From positions 1 to 64,000 of the forward strand of contig NZ_JABXWT010000008.1 in NCBI RefSeq assembly GCF_013377785.1: a DNA stretch of 64,000 bases, read 5' to 3'. The position numbers were made by a program, and so were the translations under genes. Origin of the DNA: Ruegeria haliotis. GTDB lineage: Bacteria; Pseudomonadota; Alphaproteobacteria; Rhodobacterales; Rhodobacteraceae. The notes below the pieces were generated by a model. That model saw only the letters and a list, made by a program, of their open reading frames with translations, was not told where the DNA came from and searched no databases. Shown here in pieces: positions 17,047-25,524 of the stretch. Position 1 is the stretch's first letter. The number at the start of each line of letters is the position of its first letter.

Positions 17047-18246
17047 ATGAAAACCGACTTTAACGCGGCAAACACTATCCGTCGTCCAGTCAGCGGTGCA
17101 CAAGCGCCGCCATTGGTCCGCGAAGAACCGATAAGATCAACCTCTGCCACTCAGATCGTCTTGCCACCAACTGCGATTGTCTATTGCCAAGGTAACTTCG
17201 CCAAAATTGATGGCAAAACCGCAAATGGCCTCGTTCGTCATTCAGAGGCCTACAGGATCCTGTCTGTCATCGATAGCGACCACGACGGTGAAGACAGCGG
17301 GCTGGTTCTTGACGGTACAGTAAACCACATTCCGGTCTTCAGCAGCCTGGATGCTGCTGTTGCCCATGAAGCCGAGATCCCCAACGCCTTTATTTACGGG
17401 ATGGCACCATCTACGGGGAGACTCTCATCGACAGATCGCGACGTTGTTCTCGACGCGATATCACTAGGTATGAACATCGTCAGTGGATTGCATGAATATC
17501 TGAGCGATGATCCAGAAATTGCGTCTTTTGCGGCCGAACGCAAAGTCACCATACGCGATATTCGAAAACCTAAACCCAGCAAGGATATGCGCCTGTTCGA
17601 CGGAAGTATTGCAGGTGTGAAAGCGCTGCGCATAGCGGTTCTTGGAACCGATTGCGCCATTGGAAAACGGACAACAGCGACCGTCTTGGCCCGTGCCTTG
17701 AACGCAAGAGGCATCAAGACTGTTCTTGTTGGTACGGGCCAGACGGGTTTGATGCAGGGCGCAAAATATGGTGTGGCAATGGATGCCGTGCCGCCGCAGT
17801 TCTGTTGCGGCGAGCTTGAAGGTGCGATTGTTGACGCTTCCGAGGCTGAACAACCCGATGTCATATTGATCGAAGGTCAAGGGGCGTTGAGTCATCCGGC
17901 GTTCTGCACATCCGCCTTTATCCTGCGGGGCAGCCAGCCGGACGCCGTGATCCTTCAGCACGCTCCAAAGCGCGCACATCGCTGTGATTTTCCCAATATG
18001 CCAATGCCCAAGCCTGCAAGTGAGATTGCCCTCATCGAAACGTTTGCTGACACAAAAGTCATCGGCGTCACGCTCAATCACGAGGGGATGTCTGAGGCGG
18101 AGATTACCGACACTATCGCCGCACAGTCACAAATACTCGGGTTACCCGTAACGGATGTACTCAGCCGACCGGCATCGCATTTGATAGCAATGGTTGTCGC
18201 CGCCTATCCTGGGTTACATCAATCCACGCCTGTGGCTGCGATATGA
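17047..18246 (+). CDS. DUF1611 (DgcN-like) P-loop protein
   Basis: 399 residues. Residues about 40-180 form the DUF1611 N-terminal Rossmann-like domain. The C-terminal domain opens with a P-loop, LGTDCAIGKRTT (about 199-210), followed by the conserved GTGQTGLMQG, IEGQGALSHPA and PMPKPASEIALIE segments. DUF1611 includes DgcN, an N-acetyltransferase in D-glutamate catabolism in marine bacteria, where the partner is the racemase DgcA. Here the partner, joined by a 4-bp ATGA overlap, is a PLP-type racemase instead. The N-terminal ~35 residues look like an extension. An AAAGGA ribosome site supports ATG 17047. Confidence 0.85.
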   Translation: MKTDFNAANTIRRPVSGAQAPPLVREEPIRSTSATQIVLPPTAIVYCQGNFAKIDGKTANGLVRHSEAYRILSVIDSDHDGEDSGLVLDGTVNHIPVFSSLDAAVAHEAEIPNAFIYGMAPSTGRLSSTDRDVVLDAISLGMNIVSGLHEYLSDDPEIASFAAERKVTIRDIRKPKPSKDMRLFDGSIAGVKALRIAVLGTDCAIGKRTTATVLARALNARGIKTVLVGTGQTGLMQGAKYGVAMDAVPPQFCCGELEGAIVDASEAEQPDVILIEGQGALSHPAFCTSAFILRGSQPDAVILQHAPKRAHRCDFPNMPMPKPASEIALIETFADTKVIGVTLNHEGMSEAEITDTIAAQSQILGLPVTDVLSRPASHLIAMVVAAYPGLHQSTPVAAI

Positions 18247-19364
18247 GTACACCCCGCATTGAGGTGCATCTGAGCAAGATACGCCACAATGCAAAGACTG
18301 TGATCGGACGCCTCAGGACTCGCGGCATCAGCGTCACCGGTGTGACCAAAGCAGTGTGCGGGCATCCAACCATCGCTCGGGCTATGCTGGACGGTGGCGC
18401 TGTGGGACTTGCAGAAGCGCGTCTTAGCAACGTGCGGAAGTTACGCAATGCGGGCATGACATGCCCGATCACCTTGATCCGCACACCAACGCTGAGCCAG
18501 GTCGATCAGGTCGTCCAGTACTGTGAGACAAGCTACAACACAGAGATCCTCGTGATTACCGCTCTGGCTGCCGCCGCGATCCGGAAAGACTGTATTCACG
18601 GCATTATCCTGATGGTTGAGATGGGCGATCTGCGCGAAGGGATCATGCCAAAAGACCTCGACTCAATTGCACAACAAGTGGTGGACATGCCCGGTGTCGC
18701 GCTGAAGGGCATCGGAGCGAACTTCGCATGTCTGAGTGGAATTTCCCCGAATGCCGCAGACATGGACGCCTTGTCTGTCCTGGCGAATGACACAGAGGGA
18801 CAGTGTGGTTCCTTCCTTCAGACGGTATCTGGCGGTAACTCGGCCAACCTTCCTTGGGCCCTCGGTGGACATCCAGTTGGTCGCATCAACGATTTAAGGC
18901 TGGGCGAAGCAATCCTTCTGGGCGTTGATCCGGTATCCGGAGATCAGATTGGCGGGATGTATACGGACGCCTTTACGCTTGTCGCCGAGGTCATTGAAAC
19001 AGGGTCCAAACCTGCAACTCATCCTCAGAGCATCTGCGACCCGGTATTCAAAAAACTTCACCTGGTCCCAAAAAGCGGACAGAGCACACAATTAATCCTC
19101 GCCATTGGTCAGCAAGATACGGACGTTTTCGGGCTTTCGATGCCTCCTAGAAATGGACTCATCGGTGCAACAAGCGATCATCTTGTCATCGGCACATCCC
19201 ATTCGACACAGAGCGTAGGATCGGAAATGAGGTTCCAAATGAACTATAGTGCGTTGATGAAAGCTATGTCCGCTCCTGACGTAAAGACAAGGCTGCTCCA
19301 TCGCAGTCCTTCACGTCACGTGCGTGTATCTCAAGGACCAGGCAATCACCTGGCATCAATTTGA
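18243..19364 (+). CDS. PLP-dependent amino-acid racemase (ornithine/alanine racemase-like)
   Basis: 373 residues of the fold-type III (alanine racemase N-terminal) family. The PLP lysine is Lys36 in VTGVTKAVCGHP. GGAVGLAEARLSNVRKLR, LMVEMGDLREG (about 120-130) and SGGNSANLPW follow in the order seen in ornithine-racemase-type enzymes, which lack the Tyr of classic alanine racemases. It should interconvert D- and L-forms of an amino acid. Coupling to DUF1611 by the ATGA overlap suggests an N-acyl or D-amino acid route; the substrate is not known. Confidence 0.85.
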   Translation: MSTPRIEVHLSKIRHNAKTVIGRLRTRGISVTGVTKAVCGHPTIARAMLDGGAVGLAEARLSNVRKLRNAGMTCPITLIRTPTLSQVDQVVQYCETSYNTEILVITALAAAAIRKDCIHGIILMVEMGDLREGIMPKDLDSIAQQVVDMPGVALKGIGANFACLSGISPNAADMDALSVLANDTEGQCGSFLQTVSGGNSANLPWALGGHPVGRINDLRLGEAILLGVDPVSGDQIGGMYTDAFTLVAEVIETGSKPATHPQSICDPVFKKLHLVPKSGQSTQLILAIGQQDTDVFGLSMPPRNGLIGATSDHLVIGTSHSTQSVGSEMRFQMNYSALMKAMSAPDVKTRLLHRSPSRHVRVSQGPGNHLASI

Positions 19365-19413
19365 AATACTCAACTGATAAATGCGCCGTTGAAAACGGAT
19401 AGGAGAATAACCA

Positions 19414-19620
19414 TTGGCAAAGCTGAAAAAAACAACTGTCTTCAATGTTCCCAAGGCGGAAACACCGATGGACAAAACAACGCGGGTCGTTAGGGAAATG
19501 GTCAACGAAGAAGCAGAACAAAGACAGATCAAGAACGCCCGGCTTCGCAAAACTCGGCTCGAAAGGGATGCGAACACACCATCTGAAGCCTGTCCCTCGA
19601 AGCCCGTCAAAAAGCGGTGA
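19414..19620 (+). CDS. Small highly charged protein, unknown
   Basis: 68 residues starting at a TTG (19414) with AGGAGA at 19401-19406, a good ribosome site. The sequence is basic and largely helical (KTTRVVREMVNEEAEQRQIK), without membrane segments or cysteines except one near the C-terminus. It lies 49 bp after the racemase and is likely the third gene of that operon. I know no function for it. Confidence 0.6.
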   Translation: MAKLKKTTVFNVPKAETPMDKTTRVVREMVNEEAEQRQIKNARLRKTRLERDANTPSEACPSKPVKKR

Positions 19621-19739
19621 CCGGATCGTTGGCCCTCTTTTTCGCGCAACTTGATTGAGCGAAACACAAACAAAGCAGCTAGCGAGCACTGTTTTTCTCA
19701 TGCATCAGTAGCGCCCGTACTCGTTTCAAGGATATTGCC

Positions 19740-20021
19740 ATGACACTCTCAGATGAGAGCTCAGAAAAAGTTCACTATATCTGCCAGACATATGTCGAAC
19801 AGAAGCCAGGACGAGGAGGGCAAGGAAGCCTGAAAATTGGCAAACAATTTGAGTACTCCACGGCTGCGGAGGCACAAAACAGAGCAGAAAGAGAAGCGCA
19901 ATCCGACGATTGCGCGGGCGCCGATGCATACATGGTCAGTGAGGATCCGAACAGTGGTGAGGTTGGGTCGCCAAGTTTCCTCATTCGGCTTGGCAATGTC
20001 CCGGAATTTGACGAGTTTTAG
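19740..20021 (+). CDS. Small soluble protein, unknown
   Basis: 93 residues with a CQTYVEQK strand near the start, a helix AAEAQNRAEREAQ in the middle and an acidic C-terminus. AAGGA at 19727-19731 precedes the ATG by 8 bases. Same strand as the racemase operon and 119 bp after the 68-residue gene. The mix of a short beta strand and charged helix could be a small binding protein; I do not recognise it. Confidence 0.6.
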   Translation: MTLSDESSEKVHYICQTYVEQKPGRGGQGSLKIGKQFEYSTAAEAQNRAEREAQSDDCAGADAYMVSEDPNSGEVGSPSFLIRLGNVPEFDEF

Positions 20022-20244
20022 ATATCTATCTGGCTTTAGCTTTGCACTCTAATTGCACTCCGAATGCGGCACGACCTCGATCGAAAGCTCTTTTATTGTT
20101 TTCCAGCAGAATAGATTGTTTTGGGTGTGAGTTTTGCCGAGAAACTGGGTCATGAACACCCAAAAAGCGATCATTGGTGCAAGCGTCGCAAATGCTAACT
20201 TTGTCCATATTCTGCGAATTTGGCTGGCCTGAGATTTTGCGTTT

Positions 20245-20315
20245 GCAGCGAACGGCAGGTTCGACGGGCCGCGCCGCAGCATGACAAACTGCGGGTGAAT
20301 GTAGGGAATGGGCCG
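20245..20315 (+). repeat. 71-bp intergenic repeat, copy 5
   Basis: Head 20245-20282, 25-base spacer, tail ATGGGCCG at 20308-20315. Similarity to copy 4 extends 13 bases upstream to 20232. The copy ends 5 bases before the globin stop codon. The remainder of 20022-20320 has only a short minus-strand frame that runs through the repeat, so no gene is called. Confidence 0.8.
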
Positions 20316-20320
20316 GGTCT

Positions 20321-21076
20321 TCACATCATCAACGCCTTGCTGACCTGCGCTTGCTTATTCGGGTATTGCGAGACGTCCACGCTGCGCTCAATCAGAGCAT
20401 CGCTGAGTTCTTTCTCACTTAAGCCCTCTATCGCTTCGGTCGTCATCTTCATGAAGTTGATCCGGCATTTGAGCGGGCCGTTTGTTTCCCCAAAGATGTG
20501 CCGATCCTGAAACCTGAATTCATCCGAATATTTGGTCATGAAGTAGGCCAGGAAGGTGTTGATGCTGGTCCGTACACGTGGGTCATCCGCCATCAAATCC
20601 GAGGATGCATCAAGCGTCTCGCGCATCAGGGTGACCCATCGCTCCACCCCTTTGTCGTTCATCAGCGCCATCGCATTGTGCGTGTGATGAAAACTCAATC
20701 GGAACTCTGCGCCGTGATAATGCGGACCGCCACCCATGGCATCAATCCACATCGATGCCTGTGTCGCAATATGATGGTTTAGCCCACCAACCCATTTAAA
20801 GACAGATGTAAACCAGGGCTCATCCGCAAAGACGCGTTCGTAGAACCCGCGCACGATGTCGACAATCTGGTCCTGTCCGAGGACTGAGTAAAGCTGCCAA
20901 AACTGGATGGGTTTCGTGATGTCTCCGGGCGCAGTCAGCGAGACTACCTCTGGCATCCGATGCGCGTCTGGTGGCAGTACCCCGTTTTCGATTGCCGCGT
21001 TGATATAGGACTGCTGGATCTTCTCGCTCATGTAGCCATGGCGCGTTGGGAATTTGGGAAGGTCAACACGGGTCAT
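20321..21076 (-). CDS. Truncated-hemoglobin-like globin with long extensions
   Basis: 251 residues from ATG 21076, preceded by AAGGA. Residues about 60-165 match a group II/III truncated hemoglobin: QIVDIVRGFYERVFADEPWF as helices A-E, then FHHTHNAM with the likely proximal His133, and RWVTLMRETLDA as the H helix. It should bind heme and react with O2 or NO. The ~50-residue N-terminal and ~85-residue C-terminal parts exceed the normal ~130-residue family length and may carry a partner-binding or sensor role. It lies 85 bp after an FAD oxidoreductase on the same strand. An ATG at 21115 is possible but lacks a ribosome site. Confidence 0.75.
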   Translation of the reverse strand: MTRVDLPKFPTRHGYMSEKIQQSYINAAIENGVLPPDAHRMPEVVSLTAPGDITKPIQFWQLYSVLGQDQIVDIVRGFYERVFADEPWFTSVFKWVGGLNHHIATQASMWIDAMGGGPHYHGAEFRLSFHHTHNAMALMNDKGVERWVTLMRETLDASSDLMADDPRVRTSINTFLAYFMTKYSDEFRFQDRHIFGETNGPLKCRINFMKMTTEAIEGLSEKELSDALIERSVDVSQYPNKQAQVSKALMM

Positions 21077-21161
21077 TGGGTGAATTCCTTGGGGCGTCTT
21101 ATCGCGTTGCTTCATGGGAATTGTGCCTACAGGCCGGCAATGCGCCAGTGCAGATCAGTTG

Positions 21162-22244
21162 CTAACGCGAAAGACCAAATGCCTTGCGGTACTTTGGTAT
21201 AAAGAGCTCCTTTCCCTTCATCTTGCGGGTGATCCAATCGCCGACAGTCGCAAAGAGCCAACTGTTGCCAATCTTAGGTCCTAAAGGAACGAGGATCGGT
21301 GCCATTTTCCAAGGCGCATAGGGCTTTTGATCTTCGATCGCCTGTCCGTTCAACACCTGTTTCAATGTTCTGATCAACCATGGGTTCTGCCTGGAGATCG
21401 CGACAATCGTCATACCATCACCGACGTCGGCGATGTCGCCCGCGATGAAGACAATCGGAAAGTCCGACGGGCGCAACCACTTGTCGGTTTTAATCCGGCC
21501 TGATGGTACAGCGTTCACCCCAGGCAATGTCTGGATCAAGGCCGTATTTGGCTTCGATCCGACGACCGGAAACACCAGATCAGCGGTGACAACCCGGCCA
21601 TCGGTCAGTTTCACTGACCCGGCGTAGGGCACATCCATACGTTGTAGATCCTCGACTCTTTGACCAAGCACGACAGATACGCCAGCGCGTTCAAGTTTGC
21701 GTTTGAGCTGGGTCCCGAGCCTGGCTGGATACATCGGGAAAAGGGTATCGTCCGACGAAATCAAAGTGATGTCCTTGCCCGGTTGTGCTGCAGCGATTTC
21801 ACCTGCCAGCTCTGTGCCGACTGCACCAGCCCCGACGATGGCTACCGATTTCGCGGCTGCCAATTGCGCGCTGACATCCGCGCTGGCCTTGCGAAAATCA
21901 TCAATGCTGTCGCCTGCTGGTTTGAACGGTGCTGCATAAGACGACCCCGTGGCCAGGACGATGAAATCGGCCGGATAGACGTTGCCATCTTCCAGGGTCA
22001 CTTCGGATTGAGACACCGATACAGCGCGGCCACGCACGACCTGCCCAGTCTTCAGCAAACGATCATACGGCAGGACGATCTGATCCAGCAAAGCAGGGTC
22101 CAGGAGCGCTCGAATTGTCGCCGGCGGCTGCACGAAAGCTTCGCATTGCTCGATCAGTGTGACATCGGCATGAGCATCCAATTCTTTAGCAACCTCATAG
22201 CCGACATATCCGCCACCAACTATCACTACCTTTTTCTTGGCCAT
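21162..22244 (-). CDS. FAD-dependent pyridine nucleotide-disulfide type oxidoreductase (AIF/NDH-2-like)
   Basis: 360 residues from ATG 22244 (GAGG 7 bases upstream). An FAD motif VVIVGGGYVG is at 6-15 and an NAD(P)H motif VAIVGAGAVGTELAGEI lies near 150. The C-terminal VFIAGDIADVGDG binds the flavin ribityl chain. This is the layout of type II NADH dehydrogenases and AIF-like reductases. The gene is upstream of the globin, so it may be the electron donor for the globin, as the flavin domain is in flavohemoglobin; this is inference. The divergent HxlR gene is 86 bp away. Confidence 0.85.
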   Translation of the reverse strand: MAKKKVVIVGGGYVGYEVAKELDAHADVTLIEQCEAFVQPPATIRALLDPALLDQIVLPYDRLLKTGQVVRGRAVSVSQSEVTLEDGNVYPADFIVLATGSSYAAPFKPAGDSIDDFRKASADVSAQLAAAKSVAIVGAGAVGTELAGEIAAAQPGKDITLISSDDTLFPMYPARLGTQLKRKLERAGVSVVLGQRVEDLQRMDVPYAGSVKLTDGRVVTADLVFPVVGSKPNTALIQTLPGVNAVPSGRIKTDKWLRPSDFPIVFIAGDIADVGDGMTIVAISRQNPWLIRTLKQVLNGQAIEDQKPYAPWKMAPILVPLGPKIGNSWLFATVGDWITRKMKGKELFIPKYRKAFGLSR

Positions 22245-22330
22245 GCCGATCCTCATTGCGTACGCGTGTTCCAGGCAGTAGTTAGAAATACATGGTCAGG
22301 ACGACAAGTACGGTCATTTAGGATACTGTC

Positions 22331-22666
22331 ATGACGCCTCTTGAATCGGAAGAGAATTGCCTCATCGAACCGTTGATCGAAGCGATTTCGGGTAAGTGGA
22401 ATCTTTTGATCGTCTATTGGCTGGCGCAGGGGACCTCGCGGTTCAACCAGCTTCAGCGAAACCTTGGTGGTATTACGCACCGGACACTGACCCGCCAGTT
22501 GAGGGAGCTGCAAGAAGCGGGCTTTGTGTCGCGCAAAGACTTCAAAAAGATCCCGCCGCATGTCGAATACAGCCTGACCCCATTGGGTCAAAGCCTGATT
22601 CCACTTCTCCGGGCGATGCATGATTGGGCGGCGACCAACGCGGACCTGCTGCGCAATCCAAAATGA
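22331..22666 (+). CDS. HxlR-family transcriptional regulator
   Basis: 111 residues, the normal size of a single-domain HxlR protein. It has ENCLIEPLIEAISGKWNLLI, with the conserved redox-sensitive Cys10, and the recognition helix region HRTLTRQLRELQEAGFV, then the wing PPHVEYSLTPLG. It is divergent from the FAD oxidoreductase and globin genes, so probably controls them in response to a redox, nitrosative or electrophile signal. Confidence 0.85.
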   Translation: MTPLESEENCLIEPLIEAISGKWNLLIVYWLAQGTSRFNQLQRNLGGITHRTLTRQLRELQEAGFVSRKDFKKIPPHVEYSLTPLGQSLIPLLRAMHDWAATNADLLRNPK

Positions 22667-22755
22667 TGGCACCGCGTCAATGGTGTCGTCCGCCCTTTCG
22701 ACAATTGACGATTAGGTGCGTATTGTCGGCGTCGAACCGACCGATATACGGCGCT

Positions 22756-22896
22756 GCGCATCAACGTCCGCTTTTGGGAGCTGCACCGCAGCAAAGTAAA
22801 TCGTGATGTACCGCAGGAATGGGCCGTCCACGTCTCAGTGATTAGCGGGGCAGGGGGGGCCTTGTTGCAACTGCACCGAGGTCAGCTCCGAGCCCA
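22756..22896 (+). repeat. 71-bp repeat, copy 6, with 70-base downstream extension
   Basis: The 71-base unit ends with ATGGGCCG at 22819-22826; its head (to CCGCAGCA at 22793) is more diverged than others. From 22819 to 22896 the sequence matches 25588-25664 over 77 bases with only one extra G in a G-run. Weaker similarity continues to about 22935. No gene is seen in 22667-22976. Confidence 0.8.
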
Positions 22897-22976
22897 CTGT
22901 ACCGAATGCTGCGGAATGCACGAACGTCGGCTTCTAGTTTGGTGACCCAAGAAAGTCGCGCGTGACGCCAAACCTT

Positions 22977-23918
22977 CTACTTGGAACGTGAACTTAACAA
23001 AGCACCAGTTATGGCAAACAGCGCGCCGACAACGGTGGCGGTGGTCACATTACCGAGTCCAAATGCAGCCAGCAAAGCCATTGCGACGAGAGGCGTAAGA
23101 AACGCCAAACTGGAGATTGTCGCGGCCGATCCCTCTCGCGTAGCTTTGTCCCACAACACATTTGCAACCGTAAATGGCCCAATGCCCATAAGAGCAATTG
23201 CGAACCATTCTACTGTCGATGGCGAGTAGACAGGCTCAAGAATGAAATGAACGCCCAGAGCACTAACCCCTGCAAGCCCGAGGGATGGCCCGACTACGTT
23301 TGTTTCGACATTCGCAAGGGAGCGACCAACAGAATAAATTGCAAAAGTCAGCGCGCCACTGACACCGAGCAACACCCCTATTGCGTCGAGTTCACCATTC
23401 ATCTGAGGAGAAAGGGCAACTGTGACACCAATGAACCCGCATGCAATCCCCAACATTTGAAGTTGCGAAGGCAAATGTCGATTCAGTAAGGAAGCCAACA
23501 AAACAAGAAACACCGGCCAAAGATAGTGAACGACATTGGCCTCGGCTGGCCCGATCCGCGTGATCGCAGCGAGATAGAACGCGTTGTTGCCCATTAATCC
23601 AACAGCCACGAAAGCCAGAGTTTTGGCCGGTACAGACACGAATACGCGTGTTTCCCTTTTTCTGAGTGCTGCCAGAAAGGAGAACAGAAAGCCAATCAAC
23701 GCCGACGCCCCCAAGACCAGGAAAGGCGGTGCCGAATGTGCCATTGTTGCGAGTGCAGGCCAGCTTGCCCACAACACCACCGCTCCTGCGACAAGCACAT
23801 ATGTTTTCGCATTAGGCCCGCCTGAAAAACTTAAACGAACCCACGCATTCAACCGCTTAAGAAGCAGAAGGTGGGTGATGTGAATCTGAGGTCGGTATTT
23901 TGCAAGTGTCATCGTCAT
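22977..23918 (-). CDS. DMT (EamA) family transporter
   Basis: 313 residues with about ten transmembrane helices in two EamA repeats (AKTYVLVAGAVVLW at the start, GIGPFTVANVLWDKATREG in the second half). The start codon directly follows the aminotransferase stop (no gap), so the pair is co-translated. Family members export amino acids or amines. Because it is coupled to a PLP transaminase and an Lrp-type regulator, it may export the transaminase product or substrate; this is inferred from context only. Confidence 0.85.
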   Translation of the reverse strand: MTMTLAKYRPQIHITHLLLLKRLNAWVRLSFSGGPNAKTYVLVAGAVVLWASWPALATMAHSAPPFLVLGASALIGFLFSFLAALRKRETRVFVSVPAKTLAFVAVGLMGNNAFYLAAITRIGPAEANVVHYLWPVFLVLLASLLNRHLPSQLQMLGIACGFIGVTVALSPQMNGELDAIGVLLGVSGALTFAIYSVGRSLANVETNVVGPSLGLAGVSALGVHFILEPVYSPSTVEWFAIALMGIGPFTVANVLWDKATREGSAATISSLAFLTPLVAMALLAAFGLGNVTTATVVGALFAITGALLSSRSK

Positions 23919-24857
23919 TCAGCCTGGGTAGCTCACGATATCGATGAAACGGCTGTCCTTGTGCCACCCCCAATAAGCGCATTTCAAACAGTCGGTGATC
24001 GGGCCAATCTTGCCACTTCCGACTGGCTGTCCGTCAATTTGCGTAACTGGCATAATTCCACCTGCTGTAGAGGTGACAAATATCTCGTCAGAACTGCGCA
24101 GGCGTTCTTGTGAGAGGTTGCCCTCTTGAGCATTTATGCCCTTTGCCGCGCAAATCTCAATGACTGTGCGGCGTGTTATTCCCGGCAATACGCCCCGGGC
24201 TGGTGTCGACAACGAGCCGTCCCGAACGGCAAAAACATTGAAGCCTGGACCTTCCGAGATATTACCGTCGGCATCCAATAAAAGTGCAGTCTCCCTGCCT
24301 TTGTCATAGGCATCGTACAGGCCCATGATCAAATCGAGCCAGTGATAGTTTTTGATTTTTGGATCGACACTGCCAGGTGGAATCCGGGTTATATCCGCAA
24401 TGGTGATATGCAAACCACGTCGCAACTGCTCGTCGTTAGCGACAGAGCCGTAGGGCACAGCAAACGCAAGAAACCTATTCGTTGCCTCTCTTGGATCACG
24501 ACTGAAATTGGCCGCTGTACCCCTAGTACAAACCATCTCGACATATGCCCTTCGATGCCCCGACAGCGCGACGCAGTTGTGCAGTATCTGGCGAATTTCT
24601 TCAGGGTTCACAGGCAGTTCCATCCTCAATCGCTCCACTCCAGAGAGAAACCGTTCAATGTGGTCGTCCAAGCGAAAAAATGCGCCATCCCAGACATGGA
24701 CCGTGTCATAGGTCGCGTCGGAATGCAGAAACCCGTAATCCAGAACGGAAATTTTTGCTTCTGAAACAGGAATGTACTGCCCGTCCTGAAAAGCTATACC
24801 AACGGGATAAGGATGCGGGTCGGTGTAGATCTCCGATAGCTTTGAAATATGGTTCAT
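23919..24857 (-). CDS. Fold-type IV PLP transaminase resembling (R)-selective amine transaminases
   Basis: 312 residues. The PLP lysine is Lys169 in DPKIKN and Glu202 (SEGPGFN) contacts the pyridine N. FLHSDATYDTVHVWDG (44-59), FRLDDHIER (61-69), RGVLPGITRRTVIEI (221-235) and STAGGIMPVTQIDGQPVGSG match the pattern I recall from (R)-amine:pyruvate transaminases such as Arthrobacter ATA-117 and the fungal enzymes, closer than to D-alanine or branched-chain transaminases. The natural substrate is unknown. It is coupled to a DMT exporter and divergent from an Lrp regulator. Confidence 0.85.
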   Translation of the reverse strand: MNHISKLSEIYTDPHPYPVGIAFQDGQYIPVSEAKISVLDYGFLHSDATYDTVHVWDGAFFRLDDHIERFLSGVERLRMELPVNPEEIRQILHNCVALSGHRRAYVEMVCTRGTAANFSRDPREATNRFLAFAVPYGSVANDEQLRRGLHITIADITRIPPGSVDPKIKNYHWLDLIMGLYDAYDKGRETALLLDADGNISEGPGFNVFAVRDGSLSTPARGVLPGITRRTVIEICAAKGINAQEGNLSQERLRSSDEIFVTSTAGGIMPVTQIDGQPVGSGKIGPITDCLKCAYWGWHKDSRFIDIVSYPG

Positions 24858-24909
24858 CTGCTTGTGCTCTTCTATTGTGGTGAATACAAACTACTTGGAC
24901 AAAACGACC

Positions 24910-24948
24910 TATTTTGCTCGAATGTTTTAGATAATCTGATTATTTTGC
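24910..24948. promoter_or_regulatory. Candidate Lrp operator: direct repeats three turns apart
   Basis: TATTTTGC occurs at 24910-24917 and again at 24941-24948, 31 bp apart (three helical turns), in an AT-rich divergent promoter between the transaminase and the Lrp gene. Lrp/AsnC proteins bind such phased AT-rich sites. Confidence 0.4.
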
Positions 24949-24976
24949 ATCAAACTTCTTAAATTTGAGGCGCAAA

Positions 24977-25444
24977 ATGACCACATCCCTAGATCAGACT
25001 GACAGGGCCATACTGACAGTTTTGCAACATGACACGCGTTTGTCCACGGATACGCTGGCTGACAGGGTTGGAGCATCGCGCTCATCGATTCAGAGGCGTT
25101 TAAAACGACTGAATGAAACTGGCGTCATTGAGCGCGAAGTCATCCAGCTAAATCCCCAGAAGGCAAACGCACTGATGACATTCGTTGTTGAGGTCGAGCT
25201 GGAACGCGAACGCGTTGACCTTTTGGACGACTTCAAGCGTTCTATGTTGGCGCTGGATGAAGTCCAGCAGTGTTATTACATTACCGGCCACGCCGACTTC
25301 ATTCTGATCGTGCTGGTGAAAGACATGAACGATTACGACCGCTTCTCACGGCTGGTTTTTGTTGAGAACCCGAACATTCGTCGATTTGCAACTTCTGTGG
25401 TCGTGGATCGTGTTAAAGCAAGCCTACGAGTGCCTCTTGAATAA
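24977..25444 (+). CDS. Lrp/AsnC family transcriptional regulator
   Basis: 155 residues from ATG 24977 (a TTG four codons upstream is less likely). The N-terminal winged helix (DQTDRAILTVLQHDTRLSTD, RSSIQRRLKRL) is followed by a RAM/Lrp ligand-binding domain (VQQCYYITGHADFILIVLV). It is expected to sense an amino acid or amine and regulate the divergent transaminase-exporter pair. Confidence 0.9.
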   Translation: MTTSLDQTDRAILTVLQHDTRLSTDTLADRVGASRSSIQRRLKRLNETGVIEREVIQLNPQKANALMTFVVEVELERERVDLLDDFKRSMLALDEVQQCYYITGHADFILIVLVKDMNDYDRFSRLVFVENPNIRRFATSVVVDRVKASLRVPLE

Positions 25445-25524
25445 TTGCGGCCATTCGAACAATTGCGGCGAAAGAACACTGAGTCCGCGATCTGTGAGTT
25501 CGCAACCTCCCTGAATCTGCAGTC

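Noticed and set aside
19264..19701. Minus-strand frames opposite the small gene after the racemase
   Set aside because: The plus-strand 68-residue frame has a ribosome site and operon position; the minus frames are shadows with many rare residues.
20049..20324. Minus-strand frame of 91 codons beside the globin
   Set aside because: Its first half is the translated 71-bp repeat; only a short hydrophobic stretch remains.
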